In this document: positions 32,169-45,600 of the stretch, piece by piece
Position numbering within the stretch: the stretch's first letter is position 1
Layout: every line of letters begins with the position of its first letter
NCBI RefSeq assembly: GCF_000003815.2
Contig: NW_023365955.1
Span: forward strand, 41,902-105,901
Direction: 5' to 3'
DNA: 64,000 nt
Origin: Branchiostoma floridae
Taxonomy: Eukaryota > Chordata > Leptocardii > Amphioxiformes > Branchiostomatidae
The notes under the pieces: model-generated
What the model saw: only the letters and a program-made list of their open reading frames with translations
Databases searched by the model: none
Told to the model about the DNA's origin: nothing
Position numbers and translations under genes: made by a program

Positions 32169-35100
32169 ATGGTGCTAAGGACCTTCCATACATTTTGGGT
32201 GATCTTGGGGACGATCTTCGTCAGAAATTGCGGTAAGTTTTAGCCCTACCGCATGATAAGAAAAATTCGTCTGTGGTATGTTTACCTTTGTTCAATTAAG
32301 TTTAACATAAAACCACCTGTGACTTGGTATCTTACTGACTTTTGTCTGTATTTGGCACGTATTTGGAGAAAAGGGTCTAAAGTATGCAGCCATAGTGCCA
32401 GGCAGTAACATGAATAGCATGGTACTGTTCAGTGTGCTGTGACCTTTGTCATTGTTGATAAATAACAAAGGTTGCGTAATCTGGATGTGAAATTTGTTAG
32501 TCTAACTTAAATAAGGCATGTTGCGAGAAAGCAGGTTTTCCTAGTTGTTGCCATCAAACAGCTATTTAATAAAAGGTGACTAAGTACCTAATGGTTGGAC
32601 TGGAAGTGGAATACATCTGAATTTGGACTGGTCTAATTGCTGTGCACTAATTGCTTAGACCCCGCTAAAGAAACATGGTACATGTAGTCAGTAAGGCCAC
32701 GTTGATTTGATTAGGCATAGGAAAAAAAATGTTGTGTTTCCTGTTTCCCTACCTACCCTAAAAAAACCTGCCGACCCTAGACTTTTTTTTGGGTGGGCAG
32801 TGGAGTCACATAGCTTCCAGTTAGAATTTTTATTTGGCCTGCTTCCTATTGAAGTAAAACACTGCTTGTCCCATCTAATGAAGGATAATTGTATCTATCA
32901 TGCACAAAATTAAAGTTTGACATTGAAAGACAAGTGTCATCATACATTTCAGTTTACTTTGTTCAACTGTATTGTAAATATGTATCACTAGAATTTTGGC
33001 CAGCCTAAAAGAAATACAAGAAAAAAAAAGATAATCCCTACCTACCGACCCTAATTTTTTCAGGACTGAAACAGGAAACACAACATTTTTTTCCTAGGCC
33101 TTATATGGATGACATCCGCGCTCGCACCAATTTTCGGTCATTTCCCCCCCCCCCCCCCCCCCCAAAAAAAGTTTTCGACCAAAAATAAATTGTGCAAAGC
33201 AGCTGTAAAATGAGCACAAATATTCCGTAGATTGAAATAAAAAAGTATCAGAAAACAGATGCCATAGGATGCCAAAATGAATCTAAAGTCAAAGAATAAG
33301 ATGTGAAAGGACAGAAAGAAAAAAAATCTATTGTTGGTTGGGGGAGGTACTAGTACAGAAAATTCAGGACCAGAGAATCATTTCCAGGTCCGGACATGAA
33401 CCTGGACCTGATTGTCTGTGGAAACTTGAGAACTGGCAATACTCAAAACAATGGTAATTGGTCAATTTTGCTACAAAGGAATCTGTTTGGTGGATTATTT
33501 GAACTCCCACTGCATTTTAAAATCCCATCTCCATGTGATAAAGGCTAACTGTCTCAGTCTGTACCTTTGACTGTAGAAACTTGGTGCAATTGACAATAAA
33601 CTCTACTTGACTTCGCTCTTGTTGTCTTCTTGGCCCCCGGTTAGACCCCAAATGGCTGCCGACAGTGTGTCCATTTTGTAATTGTCGAAACCTGTTCCTC
33701 TGTTGTTTTTTTCAGGTCTGTTTTTTCGGATTGGTCCAAGAAGAAAAAATGTTTTGCACCCGTATGATGCACTGGTCCCTACACCTAACTGTTGGTATAC
33801 CATACTATGTGTGTTTAGTCCTTTGTTCAACCTCTCGGCCACTTTGATTTCATACTAAAGGCAACTTTTTTTTTTTGCCAAACTTTTTTTTTACTCGCTC
33901 GCTCGCATCAGTTTTGGAGTTCCCGGAGGATGTCATCCATATAATCAAATCAACATGGCCTAAATGATAGCAAACAGGATCCAATAGCAACCTACTATTA
34001 CACTGTTTATCTATAGAGAATGTATTTGGCAATTGTTGTCACCCTGTCACCCTGTTTATGTGTACATGTATTTATAAGGTATTTCGCAGATTTTGCAGGC
34101 TTGTAGGTAAAGGCCCCTGAGACGTAAACAGTGTCATCTCAACCATTGTTACAATTTGTGTAACAATGTATGGAATGTAATGGCACCTGTAATTTAAAAT
34201 GGCTGAATGTTTACACATATCACCCAGAATTCTTGTCGCCCGCACATGTGTGGTGAAGTCTGTGAAAGAGCTTATTCCATGCAGTAGATTCGTGTTGGAC
34301 ACACAAACAGAAATGGTACTGCTGCCCTACTCTCCAAGCAGAGGTTAGGCTCCGACTGTTTTTTTAACGTTTTTTAGTCGTTTTTACCAGGCTTTCTATT
34401 TTGTCATTTTTCTTGAAGTACGCCAGCCACAGCAAGATGATATAAAAAATTTGAAAGCCCGATAAAAACGACTAAAAAAACGTTAAAAAAACAGCTGGAG
34501 CCTACTGCTAGGAGAGTACCGCTGCCCTACCTGTACAGAGTTGGACGTGTTGAGTTTGTGTCCTGCAGGAGGCGAGCCTCAGTCTCAGCCAGTCGTGTCC
34601 GTGACCGTTACCGAGGTAACAACATCATCAGCTGTCCTGTCCTGGGACTCCCACAGCCGAGATGTCACCAAGTGTAGCCTCATCTACTGGGAAGACCGTG
34701 CAGGTCAAAGGCCAGAGGTCAACCTGGTGGAGGTTGACCTGGAGAGGAACGGCACCTTCCAGCTGACCCGACTGGACAGGAACTGCTCGTATCGAGCACA
34801 GTTCAAGTGTTCCGTAGGAGACAATAAATATGTTGAGTCTGAAAAGATTCTCTTTACCACAGGTGAGGGACTGCAGTTTTTGTATTTTAGCGCATTTGTG
34901 TCATTTTAATGGAGGTAGAGTCAATTCCACATTACCAAGAGGGTGTTTCTTGCCTTTTGTTCCAACATTTTGGAAATGTTTATAACATTCTAATTGTGAT
35001 AAGTAACTGTTTAGAACTGTTTATAACATCATTGTGATGTTCTAAATATTTTCTACAGTATTCAAACATGTTAGAAACATTTCTAACATCTAAGTCATTA

Positions 35101-37627
35101 TTTCTGATAGTTTCTAAACTGTTCCAACATAGATTTATCATTTGTGATCACATGTGAGGTGTAGGTTTTAATCATTCACTGTCCAGTTGATTCTATTCTT
35201 CCCCTTGTGGCAAAATGCCTCTTATCTGACAATATTGTTATGTTTTGTTATGTTCTGTGTTGTACAAAAAGTTTAACAATAACATTGTTCATATTGTTGT
35301 TTCTCTGGTATTTCTGTTACTGTAAATACTTAAGCTAGTGTGCTACTTAGCTCCAAAGGATGATTTCATTAGATAAACATATAAGAATAGCACAACCTTG
35401 TAAAATCAAGGAGCTTTTATCAGATAAAAGGTCCTTGGTAAAATCATTTTTTTTGCCTGTTGTGGTTGGTACTGATGATATGAATTATGATATTTCCTTT
35501 CTTTTGCACAGTTTCTAATGAAGACGTTGTCAGCACATTTATGCCACATTCCAACTCCAAGCCTCCAATCACAAAAGAAAATACATCAGAAGACAACGGT
35601 TCAACTCCTTCTCTTTCCAGGTACATTGTATTCAAATTACATAGAACCACCTGTAAGATACAGTTGTCTGTATTTGAGTACCATATTGTATGACAAAACA
35701 CAGTGAAGGTAAGACTAAGATTCAGCTATCGATAAGGTGTGTCATTCGAATGACTTAGGCTATGTACCAGTATCATATTCTTTTACAAAACACACTCTTC
35801 GTACTTCACTACAAGTGGAATTCTGAAAAAAGTCTGCTGATACATGTATGTATTCATTTATACATACTCTATTGGAAAATAACACTCCCTTCTGGATTTT
35901 AGTTCTCCATTAGTTACACATCATACAGTTCTGTCCCTGTGAGACTTAGTGCTCCAGTAGACGAGAGGGTGGAGAAGGAATTGCACACCCCTCCTTCACC
36001 ATAAAAAGTCATGTGCGGGTCAGGCAAAACATTGGTAAATGCCTGTCTGCCTGCTCATCTGTTGAATCGACAGGAGAACCATTAAAAAAAAGTAAAAGAT
36101 TATGGACTTTGAATGAAAATCATTGTGACAGGTGATACTTTATTTTTTAATAGGGACATTCTTTTAGGCTGCTTCCTTGGGCTCCTGGGCATCGGAATCC
36201 TGGTATCCCTGCAGATCCTCATCTTCCGCCACTGGAGGAGATACATCATGTATGGCAGGAGGTTTGCCAGGTATGTTTGTAGGAGATACATGTATGGCAG
36301 GAGGTTTGCCAGGTATGTTTGTAGGAGATACATGTATGGCAGGAGGTTTGCCAGGTATGTTTGTAAGAGATACATGTATGGCAGGAAGTTTGCCAGGTAT
36401 GTTTGTAGGAGATACATGTATGGCAGGAGGTTTGCCAGGTATGTTTGTAGGAGATACATGTATGGCAGGAGGTTTGCCAGGTATGTTTGTAGGAGATACA
36501 TGTATGGCAGGAGGTTTGCCAGGTATGTTTGTAGGAGATACATGTATGGCAGGAGGTTTGCCAGGTATGTTTGTAGGAGATACATGCATATGTATGGCAG
36601 GAGGTTTGCCAGGTATGTTTATAGGAGATACATCATGTACATGTATGGCAGGAGGTTTGCCAGGTATGTTTTTAATATGTTCCTAGTGACTTGCATAGGC
36701 AGGTTGGGTGTAGCCTGGTAGTGGTACCCAAACAGGGCTCTAGCCAGCTCGAATTTGTTTTTGTCAGTCAATTCCCATTGTCGCGAAAACACTATTCCTG
36801 GAGTTCGAGAGACTGAACTGAGACCTTGAAAAACGGGTTTTAATGAGATTATCGTATGCAAAAGGGCACCGACATACATTGTCAACAATCATAACAATAG
36901 GAAAACAAACAGTGTGTGTGTGGCTTTTACCGCCATGGACGGCGTCCCCAAACCGCCTGTAGCTTCCACCAAGGAGCTTTTATCAGATTTTTGTCCATCA
37001 AGGTTGACAGATTGGTTTTAAAATTTTTCCGTCGCAAGCAGCAAATTTCCATCAATTGAAAAACGGACGCTGGCTAGAGCCCTGTACCCAAACGTATTAT
37101 AGCTCCCAAGTCTCCTCTGTACTCTTTGCGAATATTTGTGGACAGGAAAGAAGTAGTAAATCTGTTTGTTGGCTTCAAAGTACATCCCAAATGGTTCATA
37201 CAGTCACACCTGTACTATTGAGAACCACCAGAACCTGTGACCACATTTTGATGGTCTAGTTAGACTATTCTATGCATTGATCCAAGCATTAAGTCTACTG
37301 TCTGTAATGGCCCCCCCCAGTCTTCTGTGACCATTATCTACAAGTCCCTACAAGTAGTGCCTATAGACAATTTTGACAATGCATTGGTTGATTCAATGAT
37401 TTCTATAAGATGATGGAGAAGGGTATTTAGATATAGCTTCTATGTTTATGATAATTGCATGTACATGACATTCAACTTTGTAAGTGTGAGACTCTGTAAA
37501 AACATGTCTTGTGCCAGCTTGTTGGCTAGCTATCTTTTCTCGTTGTTAAAGTAGCCAATCTTCTTTTTCCATTTCCAGAATGCGTGAGGAGGATCGAGAC
37601 GAGTTCCCCAACTTCAACATAGGTTAA
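32169..37627 (+). CDS. Single-FN3 type I membrane protein
   Basis: Five exons: 32169-32232, 34569-34862, 35512-35620, 36154-36270 and 37579-37627. Phases 1,1,2,2 agree and give 211 codons (210 aa). Exon 1 is a signal peptide (residues 1-21, MVLRTFHTFWVILGTIFVRN). Exon 2 is one fibronectin type III domain (about 26-119; VSVTVTEVTTSSAVLSW, L-x-R-N-C-S-Y-R-A-Q-F near its end). Exon 3 is a Ser/Thr/Asn-rich linker. Exon 4 is a membrane segment (ILLGCFLGLLGIGILVSLQI, about 157-180) and a basic tail. Exon 5 ends EEDRDEFPNFNIG. Layout recalls FNDC4/5 proteins but the sequence does not clearly match them. Exon 4 ends inside a 42-base repeat that multiplies its splice donor. A candidate poly(A) signal is at 40513-40518. 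Confidence 0.75.
32691..33967. mobile_element. MITE (AAGGCCATGTTGATTTG family) split by a nested MITE
   Basis: Left end AAGGCCACGTTGATTTGATT; right end ATAATCAAATCAACATGGCC. The left arm is interrupted at 32712-33105 by another foldback element whose arms are AAATGTTGTGTTTCCTGTTT and its inverse. The nested element is flanked by TTA on both sides. A C20-type homopolymer lies at about 33147-33167. Confidence 0.6.
34331..34516. mobile_element. Long-hairpin MITE, second copy
   Basis: The arms match the element at 27961-28166 (GAGGTTAGGCTCCGACTG; CGATAAAAACGACTAAAAAA). The right terminus is degraded (CTGCTAGGAGAG). It is in FN3-gene intron 1, just before exon 2. Confidence 0.75.
36240..36670 (+). 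repeat. 42-bp VNTR spanning an exon-intron boundary
   Basis: About ten copies of a unit containing ATGTATGGCAGGAGGTTTGC and CAGGTATGTTTGTAGGAGA. The first copy lies in exon 4 of the FN3 gene and the rest follow it. Each unit carries a strong donor (GCCAG|GTATGT) and an acceptor-like TTTGTAG|GAG. The unit length is a multiple of three, so use of any copy's donor keeps frame (14 residues, YMYGRRFARYVCRR, per unit). The last two copies carry small insertions. Confidence 0.95.
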
Positions 37628-37926
37628 CTGAGGACACATATCTGCATACCTCTCTTTACAGCACAACAGTCTATCAACAGGCTGGATTTATATCTGGTCT
37701 CCAACTTTTGCCATTTGAAAACAATCACATTTATAGACAATGAGCAGTAACAGCACAACATGAACGTGTGCACTAAGGGCTTTGTGGCTTTCATTTAAGC
37801 TGCTCAACCTTTATTTGGTTTGTATACATAATTTAATGACATGGGGGACAAGAAGACAATAACTTTAGGAGCAGAACAACAATGCTGATACATTCGAAAA
37901 TAGTTTCATCAGGTTGGCAGAATGTA

Positions 37927-38168
37927 GGGTAAGGGAGAATTCTTCTTACACAACCAGTAGGTACTTACATTGCTTACGTTTCGATGTCTCTCAGACACCT
38001 TTGTCAGAGCTTCTAACTGCTATATGTAGCCGATGTATACATATAGTGGTCGTATAGCGGTGAGAAGCAGAACTCCAATAAGAAGCTCTGACAAAGGTGT
38101 CTGAAAGACATTGAAACGTAAGCAATGTAAGTACCTACTGGTTGTGTAGGAAGATTTCTCCTTTATCC
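37927..38168. mobile_element. Foldback MITE with ~90-bp arms
   Basis: CAACCAGTAGGTACTTACAT and ATGTAAGTACCTACTGGTTG lie at the two sides, with GACACCTTTGTCAGAGCTTC and its inverse further in. Confidence 0.85.
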
Positions 38169-39336
38169 AATGCTGATACAATGTATACTTGTGTTCTGCC
38201 AAAATTTGGAGTTCAAGGTAAACTTACTTTGGACTGAAAGAATATGAAAATGTTAATTGTGATATGTATTTAGTTCGATTAATGCTTATTTGCCAATGGT
38301 AATTTAGATTGGTCCACATAGATTCTATGAATGATACAAGAAAACAAACAAGGCCATTTGGCAGTGTTAGGCCAGTTTATATGTGGTGCTGATAGAAAGT
38401 TAAGTTCAAAAGAAGCCGATATGTTGATTATATCTGTTAAGCTAAAATTTATGATATTATGACACCTAGATTATCTGTTAGCAATATAAAATGATACTGT
38501 CTTGTATATTTTGCACTGTAAGTTTTAGGTACTGCCGTGCTTCATGTTTTGTGATTTTTATTTTTAAAAGTATTAATTTAACTCATACTGTGAGGCACTT
38601 TAGTCCTAATTTTTTTTTCAGTTACAGTTGTATTGTTGTAGCTGCCATAACAGATGGATAGAGCCATTTTGAAGTTCTGTATCAATGCTTTTGTAAAGCC
38701 ATCTTATAATTTTACTTTCAAACTAACAATGCTTTTATGAATGGTTTTGGAACTGGTGTTTCCAAGAGGTGTTTATTTTGAGGAGTGACTGTTTGAAGGA
38801 AATTAATGTTCATGTTGGGTTTTTCAATGAATGGATTGTAAAATACAATAGACTACATAGTTGTATAAAGAGAAAGACATCAGACATCAAATATATACAT
38901 TGTAAATACAGAAGCTATGCACTTGATAAAAGGTAAGTTGCAAAATCACGCATATACTAGTGTTGAAATACACTCAGTGCATACCATATCTCATAGCACA
39001 TGAATTTGCAGTACAGGTGTTGGACTTGTGTTAACAATAGCTGAAGATATGAATGATTTGTTGAAGGGGATGGGGTTGCTATATGTAATGGTAGGTTCAA
39101 CTTGGTAAAATGAGTGTTTGCTCCAACTTTGCCTATCGAATATGCTGGGTTGGCTGTGGTAGTGTGGTATGATTGTGCATTTTAAACATGCATCTGTTTC
39201 TGGTAGCCTGGATCAAATAGAAGAAACTTCTATTTCCAGATATTGAAATATGTTTTTTTAGTACCGTACATGCATTTAAGTTTGTGGGGATTTACTTTTG
39301 TGGGAGCAGGAAAATTGACATTTTGCGGTGGTTCTA

Positions 39337-39713
39337 ACTTAGGCCACACCAATTTAATTTCTTGGTTCACGGATTCGCTCGCTCCTATTTTTGGGGAAAT
39401 AAAATAAAAATGAAAATCACCACTCAGCAAATTTTCACCATTAATGAAACCATTCACCAACTTTCTGGTGTAGCAAACATAAAAACTGACACTACTTTTG
39501 TAATTTTCAATGAACAGGTGCTGTTACTGTACAGTGATAGTGTTTTTGTACTTTTTTCAAGCTGAAAACTTTTTACTCTTAATGTTTTGGATTAGCCCTT
39601 ACCTTTACCCCAACCATTTTACAATTTTTATTTTCATTTTTATTTCGCCCTCTCGCTCCATATTTTTTATGAAAAAATCCGTGAACCAAGAAATTAAATT
39701 GGTGTGGCCTTAA
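39337..39713. mobile_element. Foldback MITE with GGCCACACCAATTTAATTTC ends
   Basis: The left terminus GGCCACACCAATTTAATTTC is found inverted at the right (GAAATTAAATTGGTGTGGCC), with inner arms TTGGTTCACGGAT and ATCCGTGAACCAA. Confidence 0.85.
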
Positions 39714-40851
39714 GTTCGTGGTAGTGCCATAGTTAAGTTAAGTCTCATACTATAGTGGAAAAATGTTTAAGTTTGCAGTGAAGTGGCCACCACAAAAACT
39801 GTGAACATAAAACCACCACAAACATTTCTGCATTTACTGTAGTAAGACATGCTCTGTGCCTTGTGCCTACTTTGATTTATGTACTATACCGTAAATGTGA
39901 ACTGCCTGTTTGCAACGTATTGCACTTGATAATGCTGAGAGGTCAGCTAAGAGATACATGTATGTCAATGTTTGTTCCGTAGTCATGTAACATTCCGTGT
40001 ACATATATGTGTAGTTGTTTTAAGTGGTGCCCCAAGCTTCCAAGTACTCTCTGTTGGCCATTCCATTCTAACATGCAGGGAGGAACAGGCAGCCAGAAAT
40101 TCTCTCAAATTTGAAAATTCCAAAGCTAGATTGAATAGGCTGTATGTGCCAAAATGTATCAAAGGGGGTACAGAGAATTCTTCCGCCTTCCACGCCTTAG
40201 AATGGTATAATCTTATTGTACAGCATAGTTCACTAGTTGTGTGTGAAGCAGTGGACTCAGCATATACGTACTTTATTCTGTCAAATGCTAGGAATGTTTG
40301 GGCAAATCCTGCAGATATATATGTATGTTTTGTATGGCTCAAAACTGTTCCACTTTTGGCTAACTTGTCACAGTTCTACAGCTGCCTTGCTTGCAAATGC
40401 CTGTCTGTGGTACTGGTATGAGACATTTACAAATACATGTACAGATAGACCATACTATGACATTACACCAAGGGGACTAACATGTCCAGGCTACTGTACA
40501 GATAGAGCACACAATAAAGTTATGTTTCCATCTTGAGGTTCTCGTTTTTGTTTTGTTCAATAAGCCAATGTAAGAGACCGTGATGACCCCCTCACATTTG
40601 TGGTATGTAGATGGGTCCTCCTGTTGGTTTGATGGATAGCATACAGTCAATTGAAAAGGTGGGTCCTCATGTGGGAATGTGGTGTGTTAGTATAGTCAAA
40701 TAGTGTGATTTTGAAAGTTGTGTGAAATCTCTTGCCTAGGTCAGTGACAGTGGTAACCAAGCCATGTAGGCAAGTCAGGGGTAGGGTGATGCCTGTATGG
40801 CTTGCCCACTCTAATGTCAACCCACTCTACACTCTTGAGTTTCTTTGTGTG

Positions 40852-41162
40852 TGTGTGTCTGTGTGTTTATTCTGCATTTATGAGTATTGTAATCGTCATT
40901 GTCGTCTAGTTCCTTTGTGTAGTGTCATAGTCTGTATAGACTGACTAACAGTAGTAGAAGTAGAGTCACAGTGTGTCTGTGTGTTTATTCTGCATTTATG
41001 AGTATTGTAATCTTCATTGCTGTCTAGTTCATTTGTGTAGTGTCATAGTCTGTATAGACTGACTGACAGTAGTAGAAGTGTGTGTGTTTGTGTGCGTGTG
41101 TGTGTTTGTGTGCGTGTGTGTGTGTGTGCGTGTGTGTGTGCATGTGCATGTGTATGTGTGTG
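40852..41162. repeat. ~118-bp tandem duplication followed by (GT)n
   Basis: The segment from GTGTGTCTGTGTGTTTATTC to GACAGTAGTAGAAG is present twice in direct order with few changes. It runs into a GT-rich microsatellite of about 80 bases. Confidence 0.9.
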
Positions 41163-42606
41163 GAGGGGAAGTTTGACAAGTGAGCCTGATTGCCATCCTA
41201 GTTTTCCTAAGCTCCTATACTCAGCCCTATGCTAAAGACACCCAGACTAGTGTTTAACAAGAAGAAGCTTTAAGAAAGTTGTCTTCTTGCTGCAGATGAG
41301 ATGAATTGTCACCATCTTTACTCCAAAGTACCAGTGCCAAAGGTTTGTCACTATGAGCGCCTTTGGCAACAGGTACTTCAGAGTTCAGCAGGTGGAACAC
41401 TTGAGTCTTCAAGATGCTCTGTTGCTTGGAAGATGTCTTGCCAGATGTCTTCAACTTTGACTCCAGTATCTTACCATGAGTAGTTCACTTGAATGCAATC
41501 AAAAGAATCTAATACATATATATCACTCTTGTTTGGTTATAAAAACAAATACCCATGAAGAAAGTATAGCTATTACTTTATTGTTTAACAGCATTTGTGA
41601 GCCAAATATAGTCTCTTCTATTACATTTTTGTGGCTTCGTTCTGATAAAGCAGTGTTTGTACATACATATATCTCATATAGAGCTATCAATAGCTATTTG
41701 AAGGACAGTTTATCCATTTCAATGTTAGCAGTGACTTTGCACTACTGCTCAACACACTTTGAGAATTCTTTAGAACAAGGAGGCTAAAACCTTGTCTTGA
41801 ATAATGCTTTGGCCATAAGAATTCGAAATATCAATACAGTAGATCTACTAAAACATCATACTTATGAAAATATGCAAAACAAATTAAAAGAAAAAAAACT
41901 TGTGCATACAGCCTCTCCAGCATGCATTACGAAAAATGTCTACAAATCCTGAGTCTACTATCTGCGTTTAAGTCTGACTTGCGGTTTCAAAGGTAGTATC
42001 TAACTAAATTGCAATCCTTCTTGCTCTAAATAAGATAGAACTCTATTGAAATGTCTGGTCAAATATATTCTCTGTTTGTTAATTTCCACTTTGAAATAGA
42101 TTATTGCGGTGAAAATTTTGTTCTACATCAGCTTTCTTTGCACATTGCTTGTGTATGTAAAATACTCTCAGTCTGTATTTTCATTCTATCATTATTGCTT
42201 CAGACCAACTTGCATAGTGCAAATGTACTAGTATTCTTTCCACATTACCTAACGTTAATTGTGTGTCCTAAATCTCGTATCCATGTACTGTTCTGATAAT
42301 AAGTTTGGTGGCTTGACAAGTTTGGAATACGCTTTCCATTGTGCTCTCTTTGTTGGTCGTTTTTCCAGTCGATTTTGGAAACGGGAAAATGGAAAAAATG
42401 ATTTTAGTTCTTAATCACTTTCTCCTTCTAATATTTAGTTGGCTGATTTTGTGCTGTGCCTGGATTAAGAGATTCAAAAAAATGCTTTTACGGTTTTTTT
42501 CTGAGACTTTTTAAAGTGCATCGTCGGTAATATTGTCCCAGGATATTGTGGACTCCTCTTGACAAATGTGTTTGCATTTCTCCTTGCATGTTTTACCCTG
42601 TTTAAC

Positions 42607-45600
42607 CTATGCTGAGGACACGGCCTCTAGGCAGAGCCTGACCATCCCCAGTTTTCCCGCCTTGACCATGTCCTTTCCCAGCTCTATGACGTCACTTGAG
42701 TTCTGCCTGCAAAACGTGTGGAACTCTGGGAGGAAGTCGACGTAGCGCTTCCGGCCCTCCGTTACCCAGCGTTCCATTTCCACAATGGCGTCTTCCCGCC
42801 AAGTTTTGTCACGCCTGTGCAGCGTGAGGATGATTTCTCCCAGGAGCTTGAAGGATTCTGTAAAAAACGGTAGTTCTAAATGGTTATGATGATACTAACA
42901 GCTACATCGACTTCCTATAATCAAATAACGTAGGGATAGACCGGGTTAGAGGGGTGTCATTCCATCCTTAACACCAACAACTCAGTTGTCTATCATGCAA
43001 TGCAATATTATCATTTCTAGTTCAGTTTATGATATCTAAAGAGATATTCCCCACTCTGCCACAAAAGGATATTGAAACTTCATTCACAAATTTTGTAGTT
43101 TAGCATAAATGTGTTTGAATGCTGGGTTCCTAGTTACAATTACACAACCAAAGGGATTTTATCTGCAGACGTTTCGGTAATCGTTTAGCTACATTGTGGG
43201 GCCGCGTGGCGCAATCGTCAGCACGTTTGACTCAGGTCCAGAAGGTCCTGAGTTCAAACCCCGACGTGTCACCGGTCTTGTGCCCTTGGGCAAGGCACTT
43301 TACACGACTTTCCTATATAGGCTACAAAAGTCTTCAGCAAATTGAAGTTGGTAGCCTCAAAAACGGAAGAAACATTGCTTGGACGGGGCTTGATGCACTG
43401 TGCAGCAAGAAGTAGTACAGTTCATTAAGCTTCGGGGAAAGTAGTCGAAAGGTTGCCTAAACGCCAGCAGATGCAACTAGGAACCCAGTATTCATTTTCC
43501 AACCTGATGAAACTATCTATGGATATAATTGAACATTCTGTCTGTGTTTCAGTGATATTCTAAGTTGCTTTTCTCCGTCCTTACCAGTGAGCGGAGCCCC
43601 CTCGTTGAGATGCTCCATCCCCACCGCCTGCTTGAAGGCGCCCATCGCCTTCCAGTCGTCCCCTCTCGCCCTGTGGCACTTGCCCCTCATGAGCTGGACC
43701 TCCGGCAGCGAGTTTCCCATGTCGCAGTCCCGGGCGCGCGCCACGTACTCCACCGCCTGCGCCAGCTCGAACTCCGCTACCACCGACGACTCGTCCATGG
43801 TCTCCACCCCGAGATGGTAGCACACCACCGCCAGTTCCAGGTACGCGTGCACCCCCGTGCGGGTGCCCAGGATCGCTTGCATGTCTTCCTTGGCTTTGGT
43901 GAGGAGTTTCTTGTCAGGGCGGCCCTCTAGTGTCCCCTGTCGGTACTTTGCCAACTGGTCCAGGTACATGTTCTTATTGGCCTGAGCGCTGATACTGAAG
44001 GCGAAGAAGTTCTGCGCATGCTCAGGCACGATGGCACGAGAGACGTTGAGGATATCCAGGGCGATCTGGTACCTCCCCGATTGGACAAATATTTTGGCGA
44101 GTTTGTTGAGAATAGCGGTGTCCTCTCCGGCTTGCTGTATGGCCTCGCCGAAGTAGTCCAGAGGGTCTTGTTCAAAGTACCCGCTGTCGCGGATACAGTC
44201 TTCCGAAAACCCCTTGTTCAGGGCAGACCTACTCTGCAAGAGGAGTCCCGTATAGCAGAGCGCCTTACACTTGTAGTACTGAGACTTCGTGTTTCTCACC
44301 ACGTCTTTGAGAAGGTCCAGCGCCTGGTAACAAAGGTCAAGGTTGGCCTCCTGTCGCAGGGAGTCGATCCGGATGTAGTTCAGGGCGATGGCGAACAGCC
44401 ATTGGCTCTGCTCTGATGACGTCACGTTTTCTTTCCCCATCCGAAGGGCCCGGTTGTAGTAGCCGTTCGATCTCTCGAACACCTGTTCGAAAGAAGACAT
44501 GTAACCATATAAGGGACATATATAGAAACACTTGAATCAGTTCTAGTCCTTTGAGTTGGAAAAGTAAATATTTATTTGTCAACATAGCAAGATAAGAAAT
44601 GAGGGAACCGGATATTTTGTCTTTGATCTGTGTTTCTGTGATTACCTGGATGAGATCATCTTGGGTTCTAGCGTGGAAAACGTCCAGCGCGCATGCGTAG
44701 CCGAGTTCGGCCATTGCTCTCGCCTCGACCAGCGACACCTGCATAAGGAATTGAAAATAGCAACCTCAGCCACAATGGCACTTGAAACTTGGAACAGTCA
44801 AATAATCAAACTTACATACAAAAAAGAGCTCTGATATCCTCAAACCAGACCATATTCAGATCATGACATAATTAACCTATAAGTTTTCCTTTAGTGCCGT
44901 TGAAAGCTAACGTTACTGGGTGGCAAATAAGAGAGCATCTCCTTGCCAAACGATAACAGCAAATATCATTGAAAAACAATGACAACTTCTAGAGTTATAT
45001 CCCGTTAACAAAACCACACTGAAACACCAATGAAAACACCACCTTCTCAGGAAAGGTATTCACCGTTTCATGATCAGTCTCGGCGTCAGTTTGTCCTATC
45101 GCCGCTCTGGCGCTGTCCTCGAACGTCTCTGCCTCCTCGTACCTGTCTGTCTTCCTGAGGAGATAGCAGCTGTTCTTCAGCGCGTTCACGTTCGCGGAGT
45201 CCTCCTCTAGCACCGTCTCGAAGTATAGCTTGGCGGACTGCGTGTCCTCAAGATGGTAGGCGAGGACTCCCATCACGTTCAGGACGGCAAGCTTCACTGT
45301 TCCTGTAACAAGAGCGGGGTGAATACAGACTCAGTCACGTTTGGGACTGCAAGAACACTGTCGTGCCACCTAGCGGCTAAGGCTATTTTTGCAGAAACGA
45401 AAAATAAATCCGTTTACAAAGGAATAGACAAGGATTATGCTTACGACTAAGTTCTTAACGTTTTGTGTGTTTTGCTGGCCTTTTCGCTCCCGAAAGCTGC
45501 CCGGTCGGAAATAGGACCATAGTATTAAAAGAGTCGTCAAAGTATTTTAGATTGTGAAATAATCATAAGTCTTAGAATATTCTTTACCAGCGCCCTATCA

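Larger units (their letters stand above)
37628..42606. other. 3' region of the FN3 gene and intergenic DNA
   Basis: No further coding exon is supported. Contents: foldback MITEs at 37927-38168 and 39337-39713, a tandem duplication with (GT)n at 40852-41162, and a candidate poly(A) signal AATAAA at 40513-40518. The frame at 39972-40421 has no domain or splice support. Confidence 0.5.

Noticed and set aside
36100-36721. Long frames in several phases over the 42-base repeat
   Set aside because: Any stop-free tandem repeat of a multiple of three is open in more than one frame; only the FN3-gene frame connects to real exons.
39972-40421. A 149-codon plus-strand frame
   Set aside because: No domain, no splice signals that fit, and it overlaps an equally long minus-strand frame; most likely part of a 3'UTR or spacer.
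43197-43265. A tRNA gene
   Set aside because: A- and B-box-like motifs are present but the arms do not pair as a tRNA, and a SINE body follows; a second diverged copy exists at 3976.
43565-44416. Several plus-strand frames opposite TTC22 exon 4
   Set aside because: They are antisense shadows of a GC-rich real exon.
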